The notes: generated by a model from the sequence alone, not told the origin. A DNA stretch of 64,000 bases from an uncultured Flavobacteriaceae bacterium (GCA_905479095.1 CAJQLD010000023.1:1-64000), one strand, 5' to 3'. Counted from the first letter of the stretch, positions 30,589 to 40,622 are shown. Made by a program: numbers and translations.

Positions 30589-30951
30589 TTACATCATTTT
30601 TTTAAGCCTAACGATTAACTCATTTGGGCTAAACGGTTTTGCTATAAAATCATCGGCCCCTAAATTAAATGCTTCTAAAACCATTTCTTCTTGACCGGCC
30701 GAAGAAATTAGAACTATGGGGATTTCATTTTCATATTCATTCTTTATAAACCCAGTGAGTTCTAAACCGCTAACAAAAGGCATCATAATATCTGAAATAA
30801 CTAAATCAGGATGGTCAGATTTAATGATTGATATTGCATCTTTGCCATTAGTTGCTGTCAAAACATGATAGCCTTCCTTTTTTAACCTAAATTCTAAGAG
30901 TGAAAGTAACATTTGGTCATCCTCAACAAGTAATATTTTTTTAGTTTTCAT
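30589..30951 (-). CDS. Single-domain response regulator (REC)
   Basis: ILLVEDDQMLLSLLEFRL, PDLVISDIMMP, GADDFIAKPF; overlaps the kinase gene end. Confidence 0.93.
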   Translation of the reverse strand: MKTKKILLVEDDQMLLSLLEFRLKKEGYHVLTATNGKDAISIIKSDHPDLVISDIMMPFVSGLELTGFIKNEYENEIPIVLISSAGQEEMVLEAFNLGADDFIAKPFSPNELIVRLKKMM

Positions 30952-33286
30952 TTTTTATTTCATTTATTGTATTGTGCAATGAAACAGACATTTGAGTAAA
31001 TATTTTTTCAGATTCAATTAGTAGGTTTAAAATTTTTGAAAGTTCTCTTTCTTCTTTGCTCAAATCGTGAATTAAACTAATTTTATTTTGTAGTGGTTCT
31101 CTTGCAATCATACGAACATTAGAAATGATTTTATGAGATTCTTTATATATAGATTCAAAATCTTTGCTTTTTATTCCTGCTTTGACATTTATTAAAAAGC
31201 TTTCAAAATTGGCTATAAATGTGTTAATTAGAAATATAAAAAGATCATCATCACCCAACGATTCTTTTTTTAAGAATGATAAATCTACGTGATTATCTGT
31301 CTCTTTTTCTTCAGCTTCAACTATATTTTCATCTTCATTATCAGCTTTTTGTTTTGTATGATATATTATTTTATTATAAAGTGATTCTGGATTGAATGGT
31401 TTTGATATATAATCATTCATTCCCGTTTTTAGTGATTTCTCCTCATCGTTAGAAGACGCATCAGCAGTCATCGCAATAATTGGGATTTCACAAATAGGTG
31501 GCTTTAGCTTTCGTATCCTTTTTGTTGTTTCAAAACCATCCATTTCTGGCATTTGAATATCCATTAATATTAAGTCATATATCGAATTTTCTATTTTTTC
31601 TAATGCGATGACTCCATTATCAGCAATATCAATATTACAATTCCAAGATTTCATTCGACTTTTTGCCAATGCCTGATTCATGAGATTATCTTCAACTAAT
31701 AATATTTTCAAGTGTTTAAGACTAAAAACTTTAGGTTTATTATCCTCTTGTCCTAATAGTGAATTACGATCACCACTAACTTGTTCTTGTATGCATTTAT
31801 TAAAGGGAATTGTAATTGTAAATGTGGTTCCTTTTCCTAGTGTGCTATCTAAATGTATTTCACCTTTCCTTTGATCAACGATCATTTTCACAATAGCAAG
31901 TCCTAATCCAGACCCACCGTATTTACGGGTCGTATCGCTTCTTGCTTGCGTAAAACGTTCAAATATAATTTTTTGAGCTTTTTCACTCATTCCAATACCC
32001 GTATCCTCAATTTTAAATATAATATTAATCGAATCATCATTTTCTATCTTATGTTTAACATACATATTTACTTCTCCCTCTTCTGTGAATTTAACAGAAT
32101 TATTAATAAGATTAAGAAGGACTTGATTTAGTCTAGTAGGATCTCCATTGATATACCTAGGACATTTACTGTCAATAAATAGAGACAATTCAATGCCTTT
32201 CTTTTTGGCTTTATCCTCTATCATTTTAATTACCTGATCAATTAATTCTATAAGATCAAAATCGATACTTTCAAATATGAGCTTTCCGGATTCTAATTTT
32301 GAGGAGTCAAGGATGTCATTAGTTAATACCAAAAGAGTACTGCTCGATTTTTTAATTCGACCTAAAAATTCATTCTGATCAGGATTTAGTTTGGTTTCTA
32401 GTAAAAGGTCAGTAAAACCAATAATACTATTCATTGGTGTTCTTATTTCATGGCTCATGTTTCTTAAAAACTCCTCTTTGATTTTTACTGAGTTTTCTGC
32501 TATTTTTTTCGCTGCGATTAAATCAGCTTCAACTTTTTTCTTTTCTGTTATATCTGCCCGAATTGCGATGTATTGGATCGGTTTTCCTTTATCATTAAAA
32601 AACGGAACAATGGTCGTATCTACCCAGTAATAACTACCGTCTTTTGCTGAATTTTTAACCTCTCCCTTCCATATCTCACCTGACGCAATAGTTTGCCATA
32701 AATTTTTTATAAATTCCTTGGGATGGTACCCTGAATTAATAATCTTATGATCTTTTCCAATCAATTCTTCTCTACTAAATTTTGAGATTTGACAAAATTT
32801 ATCATTAACGTATGTAATTTTCCCTTTTTGATTTGTGATCGCGACAATAGCAGATTCATCTAAGGCCATTTTTATATTCTCTATCTCTTTTACAAGTATA
32901 TTTTCTTCTGTATGGTCTTTGCCTATAGCTAAAAGTGTAACGTCTTGTTCAATATAGACCATTTTCCAAGAAATAGTTTTGTGTAGCTTATCCCGATTAA
33001 AATATTTAGAATCAAATGATATCTCTTCATTGTCTTTTGAGAGCGATGCTATTTTTTTGAGGACTTCTACGGTTTCTTTTGGATCTAAAAAATCAAAAAA
33101 TGTTTTTAATAACAGGTTCGATTCTAAATATCCTGACATTTCAATAAATGAGTTATTTACATATTTAAAATGACCATTAATATCTATAATACAAATGACA
33201 TCAGATGATGAATTTAAAAAAGTCTCTAAAGTATTTAGGTTATTCAGGTTTTTAACAATTAATTTGGTTTGGTTCAGTATTTTCAA
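30941..33286 (-). CDS. Hybrid sensor histidine kinase (PAS-PAS-HisKA-HATPase-REC-HPt)
   Basis: PAS repeats, FLRNMSHEIRTPMNSIIGF, GSGLGLAIVK, ILLVEDNLMNQ...LMDIQMPEMDG, C-terminal SHKIISNVRMI HPt-like. Confidence 0.92.
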   Translation of the reverse strand: MKILNQTKLIVKNLNNLNTLETFLNSSSDVICIIDINGHFKYVNNSFIEMSGYLESNLLLKTFFDFLDPKETVEVLKKIASLSKDNEEISFDSKYFNRDKLHKTISWKMVYIEQDVTLLAIGKDHTEENILVKEIENIKMALDESAIVAITNQKGKITYVNDKFCQISKFSREELIGKDHKIINSGYHPKEFIKNLWQTIASGEIWKGEVKNSAKDGSYYWVDTTIVPFFNDKGKPIQYIAIRADITEKKKVEADLIAAKKIAENSVKIKEEFLRNMSHEIRTPMNSIIGFTDLLLETKLNPDQNEFLGRIKKSSSTLLVLTNDILDSSKLESGKLIFESIDFDLIELIDQVIKMIEDKAKKKGIELSLFIDSKCPRYINGDPTRLNQVLLNLINNSVKFTEEGEVNMYVKHKIENDDSINIIFKIEDTGIGMSEKAQKIIFERFTQARSDTTRKYGGSGLGLAIVKMIVDQRKGEIHLDSTLGKGTTFTITIPFNKCIQEQVSGDRNSLLGQEDNKPKVFSLKHLKILLVEDNLMNQALAKSRMKSWNCNIDIADNGVIALEKIENSIYDLILMDIQMPEMDGFETTKRIRKLKPPICEIPIIAMTADASSNDEEKSLKTGMNDYISKPFNPESLYNKIIYHTKQKADNEDENIVEAEEKETDNHVDLSFLKKESLGDDDLFIFLINTFIANFESFLINVKAGIKSKDFESIYKESHKIISNVRMIAREPLQNKISLIHDLSKEERELSKILNLLIESEKIFTQMSVSLHNTINEIKNEN

Positions 33287-33506
33287 AGCATCTATTTTTA
33301 ATTACATTTAATAATTACTTACTATTTGAAATAACCATAAATTTACTTATACTGTTTAGTCTTTGTTAAACAGAACAGACGAAATGCATTAATGTGTAGA
33401 TGAATCGCTGTATATCTAATACAACTCGAAACCGCTCGTTGTAAACTAGTCGTGTTTAGAAGTTCCTTTAACTTTATAAAAAAAATGAATAAATTGTTTC
33501 ATTAAA

Positions 33507-34760
33507 TTAATCAATATAATTATTCAAAGACTCTATAACACCCAATGCCGCTCGTTCACCAGAAATCATAGCAGCATTCAAAGAGGCATTTAATTGCGTG
33601 TCTCCAGCCAAAAACACACGACTTGTTAAACGGGTTTCAGAGGGTAGCATTTCATATTTTAAATTCGCTAATTTTGGCAGTGCCCTCGCGATGTTGTACA
33701 GTTTAATGAATTGCGTCGATGAAATGCCACAGAGCGCTTTTAACTCTCTTGTAACCGCTTCGATAAGGGCTTTTTTAGAAAGGCCCTGATCCTCTATGAC
33801 CGTCACAGACAGCAGTTCTTTTTTAGGTTTTGAAACACTTTTTAGACTGCTATTGTAAAAGATGTTATTTATGAAGGTTCCCGTTTGAGGAATAAGCCCA
33901 ATTAATTTTTTATCAATAGCTCTTGTTTCCGTTTCAAAATATAAGGTCGTGCAAGATTTCCAATCAGTCGATTGATTTTTTAAATTAGAAATCAATCCAC
34001 TTGCTTCAGTGGCAACGATAGTATACTGACTTTCTAATTGCGTGTCATCACCAAGAGTGATAATTCCATCTTTGAGCGCAGTAACTTTCGTATGATACTT
34101 AAAAGTTGTGGTCTTTAGAGTCTTTAATAATTGCTTTGGAATCGCCTCCATACCCGCTTTTGGAATGGTTGCATGCCCTTCACCAAACATTTTATATACG
34201 AATTCAAACATTCTACTCGACGTTTCTAATTGGGTTTCAATAAAAATTCCACTGAAAAATGGCGTAAAAAAATCTGTAATAATGTCCTTTGAAAAACCAA
34301 AATCCGTTAAATATGCCAGAGTCGATTGTTCTGTTTCAGAAAATATAGCAGACATTGATTTATTCTTTAACTTTTGGTTTAATTTCAGTATTTTAACTTT
34401 ATCAGATAAATTCCCTATTCCTGATAAAAGAGTGGGAAACAGTAACGAAATATCTCTTAATGGATCGCCTATTATTTTTTGGTCATCCCCTTTAAAAATA
34501 GAGGCACCTGGTAAAATTTTTTGTAATTCTAAAGCATCGTAATCTAGATACTTCTGAACCGCTGGGTAGGCTGTGAGCAGTACTTGAAAACCATGGTCCA
34601 ATTGATATCCATCAATGATATCGGTTTTGACGCGCCCTCCGACGCGATCCGACGCTTCAATAACCACTGGATGATAGCCATGATTTTCTAAGACGATGGC
34701 GGCGATAAGACCACTAACTCCTGCACCAATAATATGTATTTTATAATCTTGTTTATTCAT
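33507..34760 (-). CDS. FAD-dependent amine-oxidase-like oxidoreductase
   Basis: IIGAGVSGLIAAIVLENHGYHPVVIEASDRVGGRV; C-terminal VFLAGDTQLNASLNAAMISGERAA. Confidence 0.88.
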   Translation of the reverse strand: MNKQDYKIHIIGAGVSGLIAAIVLENHGYHPVVIEASDRVGGRVKTDIIDGYQLDHGFQVLLTAYPAVQKYLDYDALELQKILPGASIFKGDDQKIIGDPLRDISLLFPTLLSGIGNLSDKVKILKLNQKLKNKSMSAIFSETEQSTLAYLTDFGFSKDIITDFFTPFFSGIFIETQLETSSRMFEFVYKMFGEGHATIPKAGMEAIPKQLLKTLKTTTFKYHTKVTALKDGIITLGDDTQLESQYTIVATEASGLISNLKNQSTDWKSCTTLYFETETRAIDKKLIGLIPQTGTFINNIFYNSSLKSVSKPKKELLSVTVIEDQGLSKKALIEAVTRELKALCGISSTQFIKLYNIARALPKLANLKYEMLPSETRLTSRVFLAGDTQLNASLNAAMISGERAALGVIESLNNYID

Positions 34761-34781
34761 TAGTAATAATCACTTATGTTA

Positions 34782-36170
34782 TCACCTCGCATTTACATGT
34801 GTTTGTAAGAGGCGTTGTTTTTCTTTCTGTACAGCAGGATGATTTTTATGTCCCCATATTTTGTCTCTTGCAAGGCGTGCACTCTCTTGTAAGTCGACGA
34901 TTGGGAGTGGGTAGTCTTCCCCAATAAGTACACCACAAAAGGTTTGTTCCATCGCGGTCATGTTCCAAGGTTCATGAATATGAGCAATTGGCACCTCCCT
35001 CAATTCTGGAATCCATTTTTTGATAAAGATCCCTTCGGGGTCATGCTCTTGTGAATTTTTCACTGGGTTGTATAAACGAACTGTATTAATTCCTGTGGTC
35101 CCTGCTTGCATCTGAAACTGCGGATAATGTATGCCGGGTTCATAATCTAAAAACTGTCGCGCCAAATGGTAGGTGCCTTCTCTCCAGTCTTGATCGAGAT
35201 TTAGTGTTAAAAAAGAAACCACCATGGCACGCATTCTAAAATTGATCCATCCCGTATTCTCCACAGCACGCATGCACGCATCGATCAATGGAACCCCTGT
35301 AGTACCCGTTTTCCAAGCTTTTATAAACGCTTCATTTTTTTCGTGTTCTAAAAGCTCATAGCCGTTATTAATACAATCGGTTTCATAGCGACACTCCACT
35401 TCAAATTTTTGAATAAAATGACAATGCCAGTGCAGTCGGGTCAACATCGCCGAAAACGCCTTGCTGTTTTTAGTACCGTTTGGATGTGTGCCAATAAACT
35501 GAAAAGCTTGTTTAATACTCATATTGCCCCAAGCCAAATAAGGAGACAGCCGACTGCAAGCGGTCCTGCTTTCGGTTGGTTTTGAAATGTGTTTTTGGTA
35601 GTTAAACCCTCGCTGGTTGGTAAATGATTTTAAATACCGCCATGCATTTTTTTCTCCAGCTGGTTGGTATTGCTTTGGGTATTTTTTTAATTGCGTTTCT
35701 AATTTTTCAGGCATTAAAAAAGAAGGTTCTAAGGGGGCTTCTTGCGATACAGAATAGGTGTTTTGAATTACAGATTCATGCATTTTCACATGCCATTGTC
35801 GGTTCCAATTATCTCTATTTTTAATGCCTCTTAAAATGCCATCCCGTTGAAATTCTTGCCAGTTAATTTGATGTTTTTTACAGTAATTCTTAATTTTTTT
35901 GTCCCGTTCCCAAGAGCCTTGAGTACCACTTTCTCGATAGCTAAAAAGGGTATTGATATCAAAACAGTCTTTAAGATGTTTAAAGATGTCAACGGCTTCT
36001 CCATAAAACACTTCGACCTTTCTGTTAAAAGGTTTCAAGGTCTTGTTTAAGGCGATGATAGAATGATATACAAACTGTAAATGTCGAGGGCTTGTATCTG
36101 GGTATTCGATTCTAGAAGGTTCAAATAAATAGACGATTCGATATGGGATACCTGCACGCTCTGCCTTCAA
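34782..36170 (-). CDS. Cryptochrome/deoxyribodipyrimidine photolyase family protein; true start probably lies upstream of the track start
   Basis: IPYRIVYLFEPSRIEYPDTS, YLKSFTNQRGFNYQK, INFRMRAMVVSFLTLNLDQDW; homologous N-terminus NIVWLKRDIRSQDHAPL is encoded in frame to about 36222 but without ATG/GTG/TTG. Confidence 0.88.
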   Translation of the reverse strand: MKAERAGIPYRIVYLFEPSRIEYPDTSPRHLQFVYHSIIALNKTLKPFNRKVEVFYGEAVDIFKHLKDCFDINTLFSYRESGTQGSWERDKKIKNYCKKHQINWQEFQRDGILRGIKNRDNWNRQWHVKMHESVIQNTYSVSQEAPLEPSFLMPEKLETQLKKYPKQYQPAGEKNAWRYLKSFTNQRGFNYQKHISKPTESRTACSRLSPYLAWGNMSIKQAFQFIGTHPNGTKNSKAFSAMLTRLHWHCHFIQKFEVECRYETDCINNGYELLEHEKNEAFIKAWKTGTTGVPLIDACMRAVENTGWINFRMRAMVVSFLTLNLDQDWREGTYHLARQFLDYEPGIHYPQFQMQAGTTGINTVRLYNPVKNSQEHDPEGIFIKKWIPELREVPIAHIHEPWNMTAMEQTFCGVLIGEDYPLPIVDLQESARLARDKIWGHKNHPAVQKEKQRLLQTHVNAR

Positions 36171-36484
36171 TAAGGGGGCATGATCTTGCGATCGAATGTC
36201 GCGTTTTAACCAAACAATATTTTGGGGTTGACTTTTCAGAAACGTGTTTTTTTGATTTAAATCCGTGTATTTGATCTCTTAATTAACTAAATCTTGTTTG
36301 TTTATAACAAGGAGATAAAGATATAATATGTTTGACTATTACTTCTTAATTTTAAACATAAATAATCGCCCAGATGTAATTTAATAGCACATCTAACGCA
36401 TCGTATACCCACTACGTTCTGTATTTCGTGATCTTATTATTGAATAGAAAAAGTTACTTTTCCTTTTAATCCGTTTACAGACCG

Positions 36485-36492
36485 TATATTTG
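36485..36492 (+). promoter_or_regulatory. Bacteroidetes -7 element TATATTTG
   Basis: TAnnTTTG match upstream of the 36538 ORF. Confidence 0.45.
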
Positions 36493-36537
36493 CCAAAACA
36501 TTATACACGACCCTAAAAAGTCCTCTATTTAATTTCT

Positions 36538-37149
36538 ATGCCTTTTAAAAAATTACATTCTGATATCCGAGAGAAACTAGCGTCTTTAGAAATCATAACG
36601 CCGACGCCGTTTCAGGTCCGTAGTATTCCTGTCATCAAAAGCGGATCAAATGTGTATTGTATCGCCCCTAAAGAGAGTGGAAAAACAACGACCCTGATAC
36701 TAACGACTTTGCAAAAATTGAAATGTGAGGCAGATGGAAATGCCCCAAGAGCGGTTGTTCTTGTGGAAAATAAAGAGCGTGCATTAGAACTGCATGAGGC
36801 CTTTTTGTCCTATACCAAACACAATTCCTTACGTGTTTATGTCGGCTATGAAGAGCTTCATATTGATATTCAGAAATCTGAAATTTATGAAGGTGTTGAC
36901 ATTCTTATCACGACCCCAAAGACCATGAACAAGTTGTTCTTGTTAAATGGCGTTGGCACTTCTAAATTAAAAATATTTAGTATTGATGACGCTGAGTTCC
37001 TCATTCAAAATTCTGCATATACAGCACTCATGTCGATCACTCAAAGTATTCAAAAATGTCAGTTTGTACTTTATTCAGAAAAAATGCACCCAGTACTCAA
37101 GCGCTTTCAATCCTATTTTATGGAATATTCTAAAATAATCGCTTCTTAG
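36538..37149 (+). CDS. Stand-alone DEAD-box-like helicase N-terminal (RecA1) domain, degenerate
   Basis: Q-motif-like TPTPFQVRSIPVI, APKESGKTTTLI (Walker A), SIDDAEFL in the DEAD position; no helicase C domain. Confidence 0.75.
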   Translation: MPFKKLHSDIREKLASLEIITPTPFQVRSIPVIKSGSNVYCIAPKESGKTTTLILTTLQKLKCEADGNAPRAVVLVENKERALELHEAFLSYTKHNSLRVYVGYEELHIDIQKSEIYEGVDILITTPKTMNKLFLLNGVGTSKLKIFSIDDAEFLIQNSAYTALMSITQSIQKCQFVLYSEKMHPVLKRFQSYFMEYSKIIAS

Positions 37150-37190
37150 TTAGACTGCCGATCTATATCGATACAAAATACGACGTCAAA

Positions 37191-37826
37191 ATGATACCGA
37201 AATTACATTATATCTCTCAAGGAAATTCGCCAAAAGAACACCTTGATCATATCCAAAAAGCCTGTGCTTCGGGTGCAGAATTAGTAGTTTTAGATTTACA
37301 AGATAGTTCAGAAAAAAAATATTTAAAAATAGCGAAACAAGCAAGAGAGATCACGGCTCATTTTCAAACACGTTTAATGATAAGCGCACATTATAAAATT
37401 GCAAAAGACCTAAAAGTAGATGGGATCCATTTGGATGAAACGACCCTCTGCCCTACGACTCTTAGAAAAGAGTTGTTTTCTTGGCAATTGATTGGAGCGA
37501 CTGCAAACGCCTTGCAAGACTGCGAAACCTTCATCGAAAAAGAAGTCGATTATATCTATTTAGCGCCTTTCAGTGCTACTGAAGATACGCAAAGCACTGT
37601 GTTAGGCTTAAATGGTTTTACGGCTATCCTAGAAGCTTTACAAACAGAAACCCCTATTATTGGCGTTGGAGGCATCACAACAACCGATGTCAAAGCCATT
37701 CTTGAGACCGGAGTTTCTGGCGTAGGCGTTTCTGAACAAATCACTCAAGATTTTAATACGATTAAAATATTCAATCAGTTACTCACCGGGTCTTCAACAG
37801 AAGAACAACGACATTCGTTTCTATAA
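37191..37826 (+). CDS. Thiamine phosphate synthase family protein (ThiE/TenI-like)
   Basis: LHYISQG, VDGIHLDETT, DYIYLAPFSATEDTQ, IIGVGGITTTDVKAILETGVSGVGVSE. Confidence 0.85.
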   Translation: MIPKLHYISQGNSPKEHLDHIQKACASGAELVVLDLQDSSEKKYLKIAKQAREITAHFQTRLMISAHYKIAKDLKVDGIHLDETTLCPTTLRKELFSWQLIGATANALQDCETFIEKEVDYIYLAPFSATEDTQSTVLGLNGFTAILEALQTETPIIGVGGITTTDVKAILETGVSGVGVSEQITQDFNTIKIFNQLLTGSSTEEQRHSFL

Positions 37827-37855
37827 AATAAATTTAATAACTTTTAGACGTCATA

Positions 37856-37900
37856 AAAAAGCCTAGGAAAGCAATTACAAATGCTGACCTAGACTTTTTT
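37856..37900. terminator. Bidirectional intrinsic terminator between convergent genes
   Basis: AAAAAGCCTAGG...CCTAGACTTTTTT with inner AGCA/TGCT pairing. Confidence 0.75.
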
Positions 37901-37967
37901 AATAATAGAATAAGACTACTAATCTTTTATGTATGAGTTACTAATGAAACAACTCTTAGAATAATAG

Positions 37968-40622
37968 TTATTTGATAATTAACCTTTGAGTTGTAAATTG
38001 CTTTTTAGTATCATCTAAAATATTCACTAGATATATTCCTGGTGAAATACTAGAAATATCTAAAGTAACACTCTTTAAATTTGTTTGAAATTTATGATTC
38101 TTATTCAAAACCATTTTACCTTCTAAACTAAACATTTGTATCACAACTTGTGAGTTCTCAAACCCTCTCAACTTTAAATTAACAAAGTTTTTAGCTGGAT
38201 TAGGAAAAATAACAAGGGCCTCAACGTCTTTGGTTTTGTCCACTTCTAAAGTTGGATCAATGATCGTAAAATCTAATATTCCAGAGCCCCAAGATCCAAA
38301 TCTAACCGTTGAGATGGATTCAATATAATCTACATCCATAGCATTAAAAAACCCAATCCCTTCAGCAATTGAATACCATGTTAAATCGTCAACTACAAAA
38401 ACATAAGGACCTATATCTGTACCTGCAAAAATATATTTGTTGTCAGGAGTCGCAATCATTCCTCCTGTTTGGGCGTCAGATCCTGACGGAAAATCACCTG
38501 TTATATCTATCCAACTCGTACCTCCGTCTTTTGAAAGAATGGAGCCAATGTTATTATTACTTGGGCCACAGAATAATATCCAGTCATCATTATTTGGTAA
38601 TACGACGCCACTTCCAATGTCTCCATTTCCCCAGCCTCCATTAGTTTGAGAAAAAGGAGTTGATATTGCGTCTCCAAAAGTATCTCCTCTGTCATTTGAT
38701 ATAAAAACGTTTCCATCCTGAAGCATGAAAAGTTTATTAGGATTAGTCCATGCTTGTGCAAGTGCAGCGACTTGATTTGTTCCTTTATCAATAGTATGTG
38801 CCGTTAAATTAGTTCCATCAACTGTAGCTCTATCCAAACGTTTTTTTAGAAGCCACATTCTTTTATCTGGTTGGTCATGATCTATATAAGTTTGAACCCA
38901 TCCCATTTCGGTGTCATTAACAAGATCTATTCGAGTAGCAGAGTTAAAACCTCTGTTTATTTGACCAACAGATTTAAAACTATTGTCGCTATTGTAGGCT
39001 CTAACAGGCGCATAAACATTATTTCCTCGTCTATCCCATTTCCAAACATAGTCTCCATCATAACTGTCTAGTGGGGGACCATCGCCACCAATGCTCTGAT
39101 AAAAGTCTAATTGATCTCCGCTAGTTCCAGGGATAATACTTTGACTTCCCTGATCTTGAGTACTGAAATTAATATGATCCGGATCATTTTTACCTGTAAA
39201 AACATTTTCTCTGTATACGAGAGGGTTAATAGTGTTTATAACATTTAGATTAATATAATGTGCATTTGCATAATCAGAATTGTTAAAACTAATCCCTGAT
39301 TCAGGAAAATCGGACCATTCTTTATAAGAAATAAACAAACCACCATCAGAGCATCTAACTGAAAATAATTCATCTGAAGCATTGTAAAAGAATTGTGAAG
39401 CTTGAAAATCTGGATGATAATTAAATCGAATGCGATTATAATAATCTTGCGCCTCTAAGTTTGTGCCATTTTGATAACATCCCCAGCAATTGGCACTCGC
39501 TTCAGTTGTGTTCAATCCATCAAGGGATATTATAGGATTTGCGTAGCCTGCAATAGAAATAGATGGGTTTTCTGGATGAACACCAAGAAACATACCAGCA
39601 TCCATTTTGTCTGTTGGATTACCATACCAACTTCCAGCTGGCGTTTTTTGTGTCCAACTGACACCTTCATCTGTTGAAACCCAATACTCACCAAACTCAG
39701 TTGCATACAAAAGACGAGCATCTCCTGAGATACTAAATGCTTTATTGCCGTGCGAGCTAGTGAGATAGGATCCTTTTAAATCGAATTCCGCTAAACTATT
39801 TAATTTGTAAAAAGAACCTTCTCTTGCTAAATAGACTGATGCTGCTGATTTATGTTTGTTATATCTAGGGGTATATAAAAAAGAATTTTTAGTAGTATCA
39901 AAAGTTTTTAGTGTATTAAAGCTGACTCCAAAATCTGTGGAAACGAAAATCGATGTATTGTCTGTAACATATATGGTGTGATCTTCTTGTCTATTTATAA
40001 TAGAACTCGTATTTGCTTCTGACAAGCCGGTAGATTTTGTCCAAGTTTCTCCTTCATCGTCTGAATAATATAACGGACCATTTTCTATATGAGCGACCAA
40101 TCGGGTCGTATTATCAGAGATGGTAAATGCAAATAAATTTTGATATCTATTTGGCCAATTGGCTGTTAATAATTCAAAATCATCTCCACCTGTTTGTGTT
40201 GTTTGGTTATAAATCGTTCCTTTAAAAATATATGATTTTGAGTTATATTCACCAGCGTAATGGTTAAGTGACACGCCGTAAATAATATCGGTACCATCTA
40301 GCATTTCAGCAAATCTAAAGGCGCCAGGCATATTTCTTGGACCTCTATTTGTCCAATCTCCTGTTAGTGCACCATCAGCGTACGTTGTGTTTTGAGCAGA
40401 TTTAGCATATCTTTTTTTTGTGAAATTATCAGATTTTTCAGTTAATGTAGCTAATATTTGTTGATGACGTGCCGCTTGCTCGGGAGTCCAAATCGCTTTT
40501 TTATCTGGGTTATGCTCCTCTTTTTCCTGATTCAATGGCAGTTTGGAATTATCAAAATTGCACGAAATAAATAAGCTGGATAAGGTTAATAAGAATACTA
40601 ACGAAGTTTGAAATTTTTTCAT
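37968..40622 (-). CDS. Asp-box/BNR-repeat (sortilin/exo-sialidase-like propeller) protein with T9SS type A C-terminal sorting domain
   Basis: Asp boxes SDDEGETW, STDEGVSW, SNDRGDTF, SKDGGTSW; C-term FPNPAKNFVNLKL...GIYLVNILDD...QRLIIK; N-terminal LFISC lipobox-like. Confidence 0.85.
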   Translation of the reverse strand: MKKFQTSLVFLLTLSSLFISCNFDNSKLPLNQEKEEHNPDKKAIWTPEQAARHQQILATLTEKSDNFTKKRYAKSAQNTTYADGALTGDWTNRGPRNMPGAFRFAEMLDGTDIIYGVSLNHYAGEYNSKSYIFKGTIYNQTTQTGGDDFELLTANWPNRYQNLFAFTISDNTTRLVAHIENGPLYYSDDEGETWTKSTGLSEANTSSIINRQEDHTIYVTDNTSIFVSTDFGVSFNTLKTFDTTKNSFLYTPRYNKHKSAASVYLAREGSFYKLNSLAEFDLKGSYLTSSHGNKAFSISGDARLLYATEFGEYWVSTDEGVSWTQKTPAGSWYGNPTDKMDAGMFLGVHPENPSISIAGYANPIISLDGLNTTEASANCWGCYQNGTNLEAQDYYNRIRFNYHPDFQASQFFYNASDELFSVRCSDGGLFISYKEWSDFPESGISFNNSDYANAHYINLNVINTINPLVYRENVFTGKNDPDHINFSTQDQGSQSIIPGTSGDQLDFYQSIGGDGPPLDSYDGDYVWKWDRRGNNVYAPVRAYNSDNSFKSVGQINRGFNSATRIDLVNDTEMGWVQTYIDHDQPDKRMWLLKKRLDRATVDGTNLTAHTIDKGTNQVAALAQAWTNPNKLFMLQDGNVFISNDRGDTFGDAISTPFSQTNGGWGNGDIGSGVVLPNNDDWILFCGPSNNNIGSILSKDGGTSWIDITGDFPSGSDAQTGGMIATPDNKYIFAGTDIGPYVFVVDDLTWYSIAEGIGFFNAMDVDYIESISTVRFGSWGSGILDFTIIDPTLEVDKTKDVEALVIFPNPAKNFVNLKLRGFENSQVVIQMFSLEGKMVLNKNHKFQTNLKSVTLDISSISPGIYLVNILDDTKKQFTTQRLIIK

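Noticed and set aside
37150-37190. Possible TPP riboswitch before the ThiE-like gene
   Set aside because: The gap is far too short for a thi-box and no THI element motif is seen.
38369-39721. Multiple ORFs opposite or out of frame within the Asp-box/T9SS gene
   Set aside because: Low-complexity translations without family signatures; the T9SS gene explains the region.
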